Assembly: GCF_003667445.1 (NCBI RefSeq)
Contig: NZ_RCTF01000009.1
Location: 124,001 to 188,000 of the forward strand
Length of the DNA stretch: 64,000 nucleotides
Source of the DNA: Xanthobacter tagetidis
Lineage (GTDB): Bacteria; Pseudomonadota; Alphaproteobacteria; Rhizobiales; Xanthobacteraceae
Direction of reading: 5' to 3'
Shown here: piece after piece, positions 46,972 through 55,447 of the stretch
How the letters are laid out: the number at the start of each line of letters is the position of its first letter
How positions within the stretch are numbered: position 1 is the stretch's first letter
The notes under the pieces: generated by a model
What the model was told of the DNA's origin: nothing
What the model saw: only the letters and a program-made list of their open reading frames with translations
Databases searched by the model: none
Position numbers and translations under genes: made by a program

Positions 46972-47047
46972 GAGCCCGTAGCTCAGCCGGTAGAGCACGT
47001 GACTTTTAATCATGGGGTCTCGGGTTCGAATCCCGACGGGCTCACCA
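46972..47047 (+). tRNA. tRNA-Lys (anticodon UUU)
   Basis: A 76-nt cloverleaf with acceptor GAGCCCG/CGGGCTC, D arm GCTC-AGCCGGTA-GAGC, anticodon loop CTTTTAA (anticodon TTT), T arm TCGGG-TTCGAAT-CCCGA and encoded CCA. It is intact although the island entered its 3' half, because attL restores the sequence. The duplicate of positions 47003-47047 is at 63853-63897. Confidence 0.97.
47003..47047. repeat. attL, 45-bp left attachment site
   Basis: The 3' part of the tRNA-Lys gene from the anticodon loop to CCA, repeated without mismatch at 63853-63897. Bases just outside the repeat differ between the copies. Confidence 0.95.
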
Positions 47048-47113
47048 AAACTCCCATAAAAATCAAATGATTAAATAAATGAATTCAAGGGGTCGCGACA
47101 TTTTCCGTTTACC

Positions 47114-47134
47114 GGGTCACGTGGGGGTCACAAA
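47114..47134 (+). repeat. Left candidate integrase arm-type site
   Basis: Contains GGGTCACGTG then GGGGTCACAAA. It matches the site at 63727-63747 in 17 of 21 positions, in the same orientation, 67 bp from attL. This fits an arm-binding site of the island integrase. Confidence 0.5.
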
Positions 47135-47182
47135 TCATCCCCGCACGCTCCCGAACCCATCAATGCAGAAGCGGCGACCCAG

Positions 47183-47614
47183 TCAGGCGCCCAACTCGAT
47201 CATGGTTCCGACGATCTGGTGTTCGCCCGCCAGAAGGATCGGCGTTCGCCTTCGGAAACGAGCCTGCCAGTTCTCCGGCTCCGCTTGAAGGTAGATTCCA
47301 TCGTAGACCGCTTCCGATCCATCATCTGAGGTTGGGTCTGGCGGTACCATGTCGTCCCCTGGGAAGGTATTGAATCCGCACTCGCTCATCCAGCTGGGTA
47401 TGCCACGGAGGCCGCACTTCGGCGCTCCGAAGCCCCGGAGAAACGACTGGAACGCGTGGTGGCCTGACAGTTCGATGAGCTTGCAGCCGATGTGCCATCG
47501 CTTTGCATGCGGCGCGACGACGTCGCTGCCGCAATGCGCGCGCATCAACGGCGCTGGGACGACGCAGATCGTGCCATCGGCTGTTCCGTTACCCGACAGG
47601 AAGACACGGGGCAT
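47183..47614 (-). CDS. Hypothetical island protein
   Basis: About 143 aa from the ATG at 47614 (the frame is open to 47737). I recognise no domain. It has five cysteines and several His (CGSDVVAPHAKRWHIGCKLI, SGHHAFQSF, CGLRGIP, MSECGFNTFPGD) and an acidic segment PPDPTSDDGSEAVYDG. It ends EHQIVGTMIELGA. It is the first cargo gene at the left end, divergent from the candidate nuclease. Metal binding is possible but unproven. The overlapping opposite-strand frame at 47641-47826 argues for caution. Confidence 0.4.
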   Translation of the reverse strand: MPRVFLSGNGTADGTICVVPAPLMRAHCGSDVVAPHAKRWHIGCKLIELSGHHAFQSFLRGFGAPKCGLRGIPSWMSECGFNTFPGDDMVPPDPTSDDGSEAVYDGIYLQAEPENWQARFRRRTPILLAGEHQIVGTMIELGA

Positions 47615-47640
47615 CTGCCGCTGAAGCGCGCGAGATCGCG

Positions 47641-47826
47641 ATGCTTCTTTCGATAGATACCGCGTCTCTTCGCGGTCTCTCCGCAAAGCTCGGCGTGCTG
47701 ATTGCCGTGGAGGGCCGATGGCGCCGAGGGGCGGCATTTTCCGCGGCCGAACAGCGGCGCATTCGCAGGGATGTAGCGCGCTTGGAGCAATTGCAGCTGC
47801 CGAAGTCGATCTACTCTACGGCTTGA
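47641..47826 (+). CDS. Short hypothetical ORF
   Basis: A 61-aa frame beginning MLLSIDTASLRGLSAKLGVLI and ending RLEQLQLPKSIYSTA. It is predicted helical and basic in the middle (RWRRGAAFSAAEQRRIRRDV). There is no good ribosome-binding site. It overlaps the upstream extension of the opposite gene. It may be a real small protein upstream of the nuclease-like gene or chance. Confidence 0.25.
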   Translation: MLLSIDTASLRGLSAKLGVLIAVEGRWRRGAAFSAAEQRRIRRDVARLEQLQLPKSIYSTA

Positions 47827-47959
47827 AGCAGTTCTCGGGATGCGGATGCTTCGACGCCCATTGCGGGGCGATTGTCTCCCCCGGCGTAGCAGCGGGCGCT
47901 GTGAGATTGTGAGCGACATGGGATTGCGAACCCGACCATCGGCACAGCATAGATCAGGC

Positions 47960-49264
47960 ATGAATGAAGCCGATCTCAAAGAGCTCAAGAAGGCGAGCCT
48001 CGCACTTCTGCGCCTCACCGACGCCGAATGGCGCGCTATTTCGGGGACGAGGCGGCGCGGTGAGCACTTTTCCCTTCACTTCGCGCACAAGATTGCGCGG
48101 GAAGCGCAGCGCGGGGGCCTCGTTCTGGTCGCGGCGCCGGAAGCCGAACTGCGTTTGGGAACGGTAACCTCGATCAACGCGACATCCACCTTCGACTCGC
48201 GGGTCGTCTTCGACCGGCTGACCCCTATAGTGCCGGTATCGCTCGAGGAGCTGCTCGCCGGCATCGCGCGCGCGGCGCTCAAGACACCGCGCGCGCGTCT
48301 GGAGGCGGCTGGCGCCGGCTTTCATCGAATCTCGGAGAAGCTAGGCGAGGCCATTGTAGACGAGCTGGCGCGGAAGGCGGAGAACGGTCCTGCGCTCGCT
48401 CGAACTCTCGCTTACCGACGGCGTCCTCGACGGTTTGACAATGCGAGGGCTCTGCAAGGCGACGCCGTCGCCTTGGCGATCAAGGCCTTCGGCGGATCGA
48501 GCGAAGCGGCTGCGGTGAGTTTACCGGGTGGTGATACGGCGCTGGGCTTTGTGCGCCTGCTTGAGGACGCGGTGATTGAGCACGATGCTCGCTGGATGCC
48601 GGGCTGGCGACTTTCGGACAGCGATCTGACCGGCCGGGCCACTTTCGAGCGGCGGGGCGAGCGGCTCGATGTCTTCACCGCCAACAAGCGCCCACTGGAG
48701 GAGCTGTTTGGCGTGGACCTGATCTACCTGAACGAAGCGCGCGGCGCACTCGTGATGGTCCAGTACAAGATGCTTGAGCCGGAAGAACGCGGACGCCGTC
48801 GGATTGAATTCGGTCCATACACCTATGACGTGGTCGACGATCAGGAATGGACGGTGCACATCGACCATCAATTTTTGGACGAGCTGGGCCGGATGCGTCG
48901 GTTTGGTCGCGATCTCGAGCCTGACAGCGCGTATAGGCTCCATCCCGGAGCCTTCTTCTTCAAGTTCGTCCGGCGGCGAGCTGCGGCAAATAGCGCCGGC
49001 ATTCTGCTCAGCATGGGCCATCTCGAGCAGCTTATGGCAGCGGGAGAGCTTGCAGGAGCGCGGGGTGGACTGCGGTTGAGCTATCGCAGCCTCGACGGGC
49101 ACTACCTGCGAAGCGAGCCGTTCGTCGAACTTGTGCGGTCCGGTTATGTCGGAACGCGGGGAGCGACCACCAAGCACCTACAAACCCTGATCAAGTCTTC
49201 GCTGCAGGGCGGCAGAGCCGTCGTGGCGGGTGTGCAGTCTGCTCTTGACGATCTCAGACGTTAG
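47960..49264 (+). CDS. Candidate PD-(D/E)XK/Mrr-like nuclease, single-gene defence candidate
   Basis: About 434 aa from the ATG at 47960 (ATG 47918 is possible). I do not recognise a named family. Around residues 240-275 it reads ELFGVDLIYLNEARGALVMV followed by QYKML. This resembles the D...QxK version of the restriction-nuclease core seen in Mrr-like enzymes, preceded by an acidic helix. The N-terminal 150 residues are helical and basic (FSLHFAHKIAREAQRGG). The C terminus has HLQTLIKSSLQGGRAVVAGV. It sits inside a defence island, in the same orientation as the downstream systems, so a DNA-cleaving role is inferred. Confidence 0.5.
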   Translation: MNEADLKELKKASLALLRLTDAEWRAISGTRRRGEHFSLHFAHKIAREAQRGGLVLVAAPEAELRLGTVTSINATSTFDSRVVFDRLTPIVPVSLEELLAGIARAALKTPRARLEAAGAGFHRISEKLGEAIVDELARKAENGPALARTLAYRRRPRRFDNARALQGDAVALAIKAFGGSSEAAAVSLPGGDTALGFVRLLEDAVIEHDARWMPGWRLSDSDLTGRATFERRGERLDVFTANKRPLEELFGVDLIYLNEARGALVMVQYKMLEPEERGRRRIEFGPYTYDVVDDQEWTVHIDHQFLDELGRMRRFGRDLEPDSAYRLHPGAFFFKFVRRRAAANSAGILLSMGHLEQLMAAGELAGARGGLRLSYRSLDGHYLRSEPFVELVRSGYVGTRGATTKHLQTLIKSSLQGGRAVVAGVQSALDDLRR

Positions 49265-49946
49265 AACCCTGTCGAGGCAGCGCCAAACGAGCCGCCAGGC
49301 CCGATAAGCCCTCGATACGGCTGAAAGAAATGATCTACTCGTTTTCGGCCACAACCGTAAATCGAGTGAGATTACCATGTGCTCAACCTGAGTGAGGCCG
49401 AGCTGGGCGATGAGTAGGGCCTCTCGGCGCTTCGTTTCGAAGCGCACGTTAATAGCTCGCGACCCGTGCGCGGATGGACTGACATTAGAGACGTCCCAAA
49501 AGCCGACATTGCTTGTGAAGCTGCCGACCGCCTGTAAATTTTTGTTGGCGTATGTGTGCGAATCCCCCGCGATCCGCCATCCCGCCGATTGCCCTCTGTA
49601 GTGCGATATTGCCGCCGATAACCGCCGATGGCCGCAACGTCATCAAGTAGCATACGCACCGTCGATCACCGCCGTTTCTACGTTACAGCCCTACATATCA
49701 GCGTCTACATCGATGATGATCTCGATGGATTGTTCGTTCTAGACAGTGTTTTTGGGGAGGTACTACTCTGCGAATGCAGGTGTAAATTGTACCGCCACTG
49801 AAAGCGGAATAATACTGTTACAAACCGTGCACGTGTTCGCGCCCGTGTTGGCATCGACCGTTATTTAAGAACGCTTACCTTAGGCCAACGCCTATTTAGG
49901 CCAAGAGCCGATTGCTTAAATAAGGCCACTCCCGCATGGTAGGATC
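49265..49946. other. Gene-free, AT-richer interval before the fic-SIR2-pAgo cluster
   Basis: 682 bp with no convincing gene. GC is visibly lower than in the core. It holds two exact TTAGGCCAA copies (49880-49888 and 49896-49904) and a related TAAGGCCA at 49921-49928, all within 70 bp of the fic start. This fits a promoter/operator region for the defence cluster. The middle part (about 49530-49640) has a run of GCCGAT-like repeats and a short stretch resembling a tRNA 3' end without a partner stem. Confidence 0.5.
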
Positions 49947-51127
49947 ATGTCCGAATCAGCATCCAGCCTCCGGCTAGGCCGCTTTGTCGAGACCGTGTTG
50001 CGGGGGAAATCGTGCGCGCATTCGTGCCGCCCTCACTGCCGCCCGAACCGCCGATCGACGTACTAGCCCTTCTGGAGCGGCTAGGCCTGGCCGAACGCGC
50101 GTTGGGTCGTCTGGACGGGATCACGATGTTGCTCCCGCGTCAGGAGCTGTTCCTCCACATGTATGCAAGGAAGGAAGCAGTCCTCTCGTCCCAGACCGAA
50201 GGAACGCAGTCCACCTTTTCGGACCTGCTCCGCTTCGAGACCGAGGCGCGTGCCGGTCAGCCAATCGACGACATTATAGAAGTCTCGAACTACGTCGATG
50301 AAATGATGTATGGGCTGGACCGGCCGGAAAACCTGCCGCTGTCGCTGCGCCTGATCCGCGAGATGCACCAACGGCTACTTCAAAGCGGGCGTGACGGCAC
50401 TAAAAATCCCGGCGAGTTTCGGCGGTCTCAGAACTGGATCGGTGGGTCACGTCCAGGCAACGCGCTGTTCGTGCCGCCGCCGCCGGCCGAGATGGATGTT
50501 TGTCTCGATGCGCTTGAGCGTTTCATGCATGACGACGGCTCCCCTCTACCTGCCCTGATTAAGGCCGGCCTGCTGCATGTCCAATTCGAGACCATCCCCT
50601 CGTTCCTTGATGGCAATGGCAGGATCGGTCACTTACAGGTCACGTGGTACCTGTGCGTCAACGGTGTGCTGCGCAAGCCGCTACGCTATCTGAGCCTTTA
50701 CATGAAAACGCATCGCGCCGACTATTACCGCCTTCTTCAGGAGGTGCGCCAGCATGGGGCATGGCAAGCCTGGCTCGATTTCTTCGTCACCGGTGTTGCG
50801 GATACCGCCAATCAGGCATTGGAGGCCGTCACCCGGATTGTCGATCTGTTCAAGGAAGACCGCGAGCGGATTACGATAGAGAGCGACCGGGCAGGCTCCG
50901 CGCTGCGTATCCGCGATCTGTTTCAGGAAAACCCGTTCCTGACGGCCAGCCAACTCGTTCAGCAAACAGGTCTCTCAGCCCCCACGGTCAATGCGGCGCT
51001 CGCCGATTTGGAACGGTTCGGCATCGTCGAAGAAATCACTGGGCGCAAACGGGGGCGCGTGTTCAGTTACCGGCGATACCTCGCCATCTTGAGCGAGGGA
51101 ACCGACCCGCTCCTCACGACGGCCTGA
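49947..51127 (+). pseudogene. Fic-family protein, frameshifted and catalytically altered
   Basis: Fic proteins transfer AMP or related groups. The gene should begin at ATG 49947 (LRLGRFVETVLRG, the usual family N terminus). A run of five G at about 50001-50005 needs a sixth to join this frame to RAFVPPSLPPEPP, so the N terminus is frameshifted. Only an internal GTG at 50012 opens the rest (371 aa). The class II inhibitory motif SSQTEG and the C-terminal winged helix (LTASQLVQQTGLSAPTVNAA) are intact. The active site reads FETIPSFLDGNGRIGH: the expected HPF is PSF and the final R is H. The catalytic His is lost. The stop is 11 bp before SIR2-APAZ. Confidence 0.75.
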
Positions 51128-51138
51128 AAGGGGAGACT

Positions 51139-53022
51139 GTGCCGATAAAAACTATCTCCGCCGCACAATTCGCGACAGCGTTCGATCTTAGGCCAAATCT
51201 TGTGGCGTGGTTCCTCGGCGCAGGCGCATCGGCCGCCTCCGGCATTCCGACCGGCTATGCCATGATCCGCGATTTTAAGGCGCAAATCTTTTGCCGCGAA
51301 ACCAACCTGTCAAAGCGCGAGATTGATACGGCTGATCCGATCTGGATCGACAGGATCGATGCCTTTTTCCGCCAAAATTCGCAGTTGCCGCCTGACGGTG
51401 ATCCTACCGAATATGCCAAGGCTTTCGAAGCGGTTTATCCTGAGGCCCGGCATCGCCGACAGTATATAGACGATGCGATCTCCAAGGGCACTCCCTGTTT
51501 TGGACATAAGGTGCTTGGAAGTCTTATGGCTGCCGGCAAGGTCGATTGCGTTTTCACGACCAACTTCGATCCGCTCATCGAGGAGTCGGCGCTTTCGGCA
51601 AACGGGATTCTGCCAGCAGACAACCAGAACCGCGCAACTGTGGCGGCGATCGATTCTGCCGACCGTGCCATGCGGTGCCTCAATGAATCGGACTGGCCAT
51701 TGGTCGCTAAGCTCCACGGTGATTATCAGTCGATCGCGATTAAGAACACGGGATCAGAACTGGAAGAACAGGACGCCCGGATGCGGCATGTGCTGGTGGA
51801 ATCCGGCAAGCGCTTTGGAATGATCTTCGTCGGCTATAGCGGACGCGACGCTTCGATCATGGAGGCGCTGAACACGGTTCTCGATGCGCCGTCGCCATTT
51901 CCGAACGGAGTGCACTGGCTCACCTCTTCAGCTTCCCGTTTACTGCCCGCCGTGATCGAATTCCTAGAGCGCGCCGAAGCGGCTGGCGTGGACGTGGCCG
52001 TCGTTGAGTGCGCTACCTTTGACGAACTGGCTGCTGATATCATCAAGGTTACCGATATACCTAAGCCGCTTCTTGATCGGGTGATGGAAGGGCGACCTAC
52101 GCCGCGCCTCGTACCCGTTCGGATTCCAAATGCCAAAGCCCGCGCCTTCCCGGTGCTGCGCTATTCGGCAATTCTGGTCCAGTCGATGCCGGCCGCAGCC
52201 AGACGCATCAGGCTGAGCCAATCGACGACGTCGGCAGAGGTGCGCGAGATCTTCAAGGCGAAGAGATGTCGCGCGACGGCGGCCGCTTTGGGGCGTGAGC
52301 TAGCGGCGTTCGGTCGGGACCAAGAAATCCTGGATGCCTTGGCTCCGCTCGGCCCATCGCTCGCTGGAACGGTCGATCTGGATCCGGTCGCCGATAGCTG
52401 GGCGATGGGGTTGCTATACGACACGCTCGTGCGATCGCTCGCCCGACAGCGCCCGCTCATCCCACGCTACAGGCGTTCGGGCCATTCGCTCGTCGTTGCG
52501 ATACCGCGCGACGGCGATGATCCTGATCGAACGCTGCGTCAGCAGCAAACCCTATCCCGGCTGCGCGACGCCTACGGCACCGGCCTGTTTGGCGCAGTGC
52601 CCAAGCTTGGCTTCCCGTTTCAGGAGGGTGTCCACCTCAAGCTGGAACAAGTCGATGGAAAGTGGTGGTGCGGCTTCGAGCCTTACACGTTCGTCCAGTT
52701 GCCCCGACAAGATACTCCACAAACGGAGAGTGCGGAGGATCTGGTCGTGCAAGAAGCTGCGGCTGAAATGGGCATGCAAGCCGAGCGACGGGGTGATCCT
52801 GCCGGTGACTGGCGCCGCGAGCGATGGGCCCCGCGATATAACAGGAATTGGGCCAGCATTATTGGGGCCTGGGCACAGCTTCTGACCGAGACGGGCGGCC
52901 CGCTCAGAACCGCTTTCGGACTCGAAGATGGCTCTGGCATTGATGCCGTGTTCAAGGTGTCCCCCGTTACAGGGTTTAGCCGACCGTCGCATCACCATAC
53001 CTACTTCGACAGGAGCAAATGA
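51139..53022 (+). CDS. SIR2-APAZ effector subunit of a short-Argonaute (SPARSA) system
   Basis: A 627-aa NADase-type effector. The GTG start at 51139 follows AAAGGGGAG; the longer open frame upstream overlaps fic and is rejected. The N-terminal SIR2-like domain has LVAWFLGAGASAASGIPTG (nucleotide loop, about residues 21-39), VFTTNFDPLIEES (N142), VAKLHGD (H193) and FVGYSGRD. The C-terminal half (about 300-627) fits an APAZ domain, the N-like domain of short Argonaute partners, ending next to the pAgo gene. On guide-target recognition the complex should degrade NAD and stop growth (family knowledge). The stop overlaps the pAgo start region. Confidence 0.88.
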   Translation: MPIKTISAAQFATAFDLRPNLVAWFLGAGASAASGIPTGYAMIRDFKAQIFCRETNLSKREIDTADPIWIDRIDAFFRQNSQLPPDGDPTEYAKAFEAVYPEARHRRQYIDDAISKGTPCFGHKVLGSLMAAGKVDCVFTTNFDPLIEESALSANGILPADNQNRATVAAIDSADRAMRCLNESDWPLVAKLHGDYQSIAIKNTGSELEEQDARMRHVLVESGKRFGMIFVGYSGRDASIMEALNTVLDAPSPFPNGVHWLTSSASRLLPAVIEFLERAEAAGVDVAVVECATFDELAADIIKVTDIPKPLLDRVMEGRPTPRLVPVRIPNAKARAFPVLRYSAILVQSMPAAARRIRLSQSTTSAEVREIFKAKRCRATAAALGRELAAFGRDQEILDALAPLGPSLAGTVDLDPVADSWAMGLLYDTLVRSLARQRPLIPRYRRSGHSLVVAIPRDGDDPDRTLRQQQTLSRLRDAYGTGLFGAVPKLGFPFQEGVHLKLEQVDGKWWCGFEPYTFVQLPRQDTPQTESAEDLVVQEAAAEMGMQAERRGDPAGDWRRERWAPRYNRNWASIIGAWAQLLTETGGPLRTAFGLEDGSGIDAVFKVSPVTGFSRPSHHHTYFDRSK

Positions 53023-54470
53023 TGGCGAACCCAGCCCTCACTGAGCTGCCGCCATTCACGCTCTTGGATGAGCCGAACCTGCCGTTTTCGCCATCCGACG
53101 CCACCCAGGTAGATGTTCATCCATTGCGCGGCCTCCTGAACTTTGGGCCGTATTCGAAAGGATCGTTTAGCGGATACACTCCTCGCATTCGAATCGCGAC
53201 GGTTGGCCCGGAAAGCGCTTTCCATCGTCGTGGCGATCTGATGAAGCTGTTGCGCGGCGCGCATCGGCCTTCCGACCGATCAGAATATGTGCCGGAATAT
53301 CCCGGTTTTGATCGCCTGTTCCGCGTGTCGCTCGATCCCGCGCCAGCGAGCGCTCACATCAAGTGGCCTGAACACCTCGACCAGTTGCCGGGTGACGGCA
53401 ACGCGCAGCATCGCCTATACCTTGCAATGGATGCCGCGCTCCGCCGCCTTGACGCCGTTCGTAACGAGTTCGACGTTGTGCTGGTCCACTTTCCCGACAA
53501 CTGGGCCACAGCGACACGCGGAAAATTCTTTGACGCACACGACGTGCTGAAAGCTCTGGGCGCCAAGTATAATATTCCGACCCAGGTTCTGAATGATCGC
53601 GTCTTCACATTCAGCTTTAAGGCCTCGCTCGCGTGGCGTCTTTCAACCGCACTTTATGTGAAGGCGGCGGGTACGCCATGGAAGCTCGCGCCGCTGAAGG
53701 GTGTGCCAGCAGACACCGCCTACATCGGATTGGCTTATGCCCTGCGCGGTGACCAACAAGACGCGCATTATGTGACGTGCTGCTCGCAGGTCTTCGACAT
53801 GGACGGTGGTGGCATGCAGTTCGTCGCGTTCGAGGCGCGAGACCCGGTGGCCGACGTGGCTGAAGCCCGCCGGAACCCCTTTCTAAGTCGCGACGACATG
53901 CGCGCGGTCCTCGCCCGTAGCCTGGAACTCTATCAGGGGCGCAATGGTGGCAACCTACCAAAACGCATGGTCATTCACAAAACAACCGCCTTCAAGGAGG
54001 CAGAAATCGAGGGCGCGTTCGACGCGCTTACCGGCGTAGCGGAAATCGAGTGTGTCGAGGTGAGCTCGGCGTCGTGCTGGCGAGGCGTCTGGCTCATCAA
54101 GTCGGGAGTAGTGAAGCCGCCGTCAAAACCGTCGGGATTTCCCGTACCGCGCGGGACGATGGTGATTCGCACGGGCAATTCTGTCTTGGTATGGGTGGCG
54201 GGCAATGCTCCCGAGGTTTCAACCAAAGGAGATTACTATCAGGGCAAGAAGAGCATCCCCCGGCCGCTGCAGCTGATCCGTCATGCAGGCAGCGGGCCAC
54301 TCGAACTCACAGCCCATGAAGCTTTGGCTCTCACGAAGATGGATTGGAATAACGACGCGCTCTACGACCCAGTACCGGTTAGCATTCGCTATTCGCAGAA
54401 ACTGGCCCGCACGATAGCGAATGTCCCGGACCTGCCGCGAAATGTTTATCCTTATCGATTGTTCATGTGA
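53022..54470 (+). CDS. Short prokaryotic Argonaute (MID-PIWI only)
   Basis: A 482-aa protein (start ATG 53022, or 53019 one codon earlier; AGGAG at 53011). It lacks N and PAZ domains, as expected of a short pAgo. The MID-PIWI region includes NEFDVVLVHFPDNW, LGAKYNIPTQVLNDRVFTFS, TPWKLAPLKGVPADTAYIGL, MVIHKTTAFKEAEIEGAF and the C-terminal LARTIANVPDLPRNVYPYRL typical of Argonautes. I see no DEDX slicer tetrad, so it should be a catalytically inactive guide-binding subunit. It forms a heterodimer with the SIR2-APAZ protein. Translation is coupled. Confidence 0.88.
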   Translation: MANPALTELPPFTLLDEPNLPFSPSDATQVDVHPLRGLLNFGPYSKGSFSGYTPRIRIATVGPESAFHRRGDLMKLLRGAHRPSDRSEYVPEYPGFDRLFRVSLDPAPASAHIKWPEHLDQLPGDGNAQHRLYLAMDAALRRLDAVRNEFDVVLVHFPDNWATATRGKFFDAHDVLKALGAKYNIPTQVLNDRVFTFSFKASLAWRLSTALYVKAAGTPWKLAPLKGVPADTAYIGLAYALRGDQQDAHYVTCCSQVFDMDGGGMQFVAFEARDPVADVAEARRNPFLSRDDMRAVLARSLELYQGRNGGNLPKRMVIHKTTAFKEAEIEGAFDALTGVAEIECVEVSSASCWRGVWLIKSGVVKPPSKPSGFPVPRGTMVIRTGNSVLVWVAGNAPEVSTKGDYYQGKKSIPRPLQLIRHAGSGPLELTAHEALALTKMDWNNDALYDPVPVSIRYSQKLARTIANVPDLPRNVYPYRLFM

Positions 54471-54631
54471 GAAGATTACCGCAAATGAAAAAAGAAGTAA
54501 AATTTTTGTATTTCTAAGGAATATTTCTGACATCTAATTTCAATTATATTGTCTAAGAGGAGTGCATCCAGCATTGCAAAGCTGGATTCAAATTGAGGCC
54601 ATTTTAGTTATCGCCTTCGGGGGGGCATACT
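54471..54631. promoter_or_regulatory. AT-rich interval between pAgo and hamA
   Basis: 161 bp of strikingly AT-rich sequence (for example GAAAAAAGAAGTAAAATTTT) between two GC-rich cargo modules. It probably contains the hamA promoter and marks a junction between separately acquired systems. Confidence 0.5.
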
Positions 54632-55447
54632 GTGACGACGCCGAGCTATCTGAACTGGCTGGTCGATACTGGAGAGCGTCAGGCAACGGCGTGTGGCCGT
54701 GTAATCGAGATATGGAAAATAAATCCTGAAGATGACGCTGAAATTCTTTCAAACTGGGCTCGGCATTTCCGTAACCACTACATAGCTGATGCCGATTTAC
54801 CGTTCATGGCCGGTGGCACGGGACTCAGCCATACCGATTATCTGAGGAGCATTCTCTTCCCCGATGCGAAGGTAGCACCTGGACCGAGTCTCCGATCGGG
54901 AGACTTTGGCGAGATCGTTGTCGCCGACTTCATCGAATATTTCCTAGGATATTGGTGCCCACGCGAGCTGCGCTACCAGGATCGTTGGAATCGAAATGAC
55001 TCGACAAAGGGTTGCGATGTTATCGGGTTCAAGTTCGCGAACGAGGACAACCCCGGTCCGGCCGACGAGCTTTTTATCTTCGAGTCCAAATCTGGCATGT
55101 CGGCGTCCGGCGCGAACCGGCTCCAGGATGCGATCGATGACAGCGTAAAGGACAGACTTCGCGAGGGCATGAGCCTCAATGCCATTAAGCGCCGCTTCTT
55201 CGATCGGGGCGAAATGGGCGATGCCCGGAAGGTCGAGCGCTTTCAAAACGAGGCCGACCGACCCTTTCGCCGGATCAACGGAGCGGCCGCCATTCTCGAC
55301 GAGGCCGTCTTCGCCGAGACCGATATGGCGGCGACCAACGGTGCGGCTCATTTTAACCAAAAGAATTTGTGCCTTCTGGTTATCCGCGGACCGTCACTGA
55401 TGAAGCTCGTGCATACGCTTTACGAAAGGGCAGCCGATGAGGCCTGA
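54632..55447 (+). CDS. hamA: Hachiman nuclease subunit HamA (DUF1837)
   Basis: A 271-aa protein starting with GTG. A PD-(D/E)XK nuclease core is visible: SGDFGEIVVADFIEYFLGYW with E94, GCDVIGFKF with D129, and IFESKSG with E151/K153. The size, motif spacing and immediate linkage to a large superfamily-2 helicase identify HamA of the Hachiman anti-phage system. HamA is held inactive by HamB and released upon DNA damage to clear cellular DNA (recent literature as I recall). It overlaps hamB by 11 bp. Confidence 0.88.
   Translation: MTTPSYLNWLVDTGERQATACGRVIEIWKINPEDDAEILSNWARHFRNHYIADADLPFMAGGTGLSHTDYLRSILFPDAKVAPGPSLRSGDFGEIVVADFIEYFLGYWCPRELRYQDRWNRNDSTKGCDVIGFKFANEDNPGPADELFIFESKSGMSASGANRLQDAIDDSVKDRLREGMSLNAIKRRFFDRGEMGDARKVERFQNEADRPFRRINGAAAILDEAVFAETDMAATNGAAHFNQKNLCLLVIRGPSLMKLVHTLYERAADEA

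Noticed and set aside
49530..49620. Stretch resembling a tRNA 3' end (TGCGAATCCCCC...GATCCGCCA)
   Set aside because: No matching T-stem 5' strand or acceptor partner is present. It could be a worn attachment remnant but cannot be supported.
49947..50012. Programmed frameshifting of fic
   Set aside because: The G run is short and no stimulatory structure is seen; together with the missing catalytic His, decay is simpler.
50644..51138. Upstream extension of the SIR2-APAZ frame by 165 codons
   Set aside because: It lies entirely inside fic in another frame and reads low-quality sequence. A GTG at 51139 with AAAGGGGAG explains the family N terminus.
51139..54470. SPARTA (TIR-APAZ) or long Argonaute system
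   Set aside because: The effector domain is SIR2-like, not TIR, and the Argonaute is far too short for N and PAZ domains.
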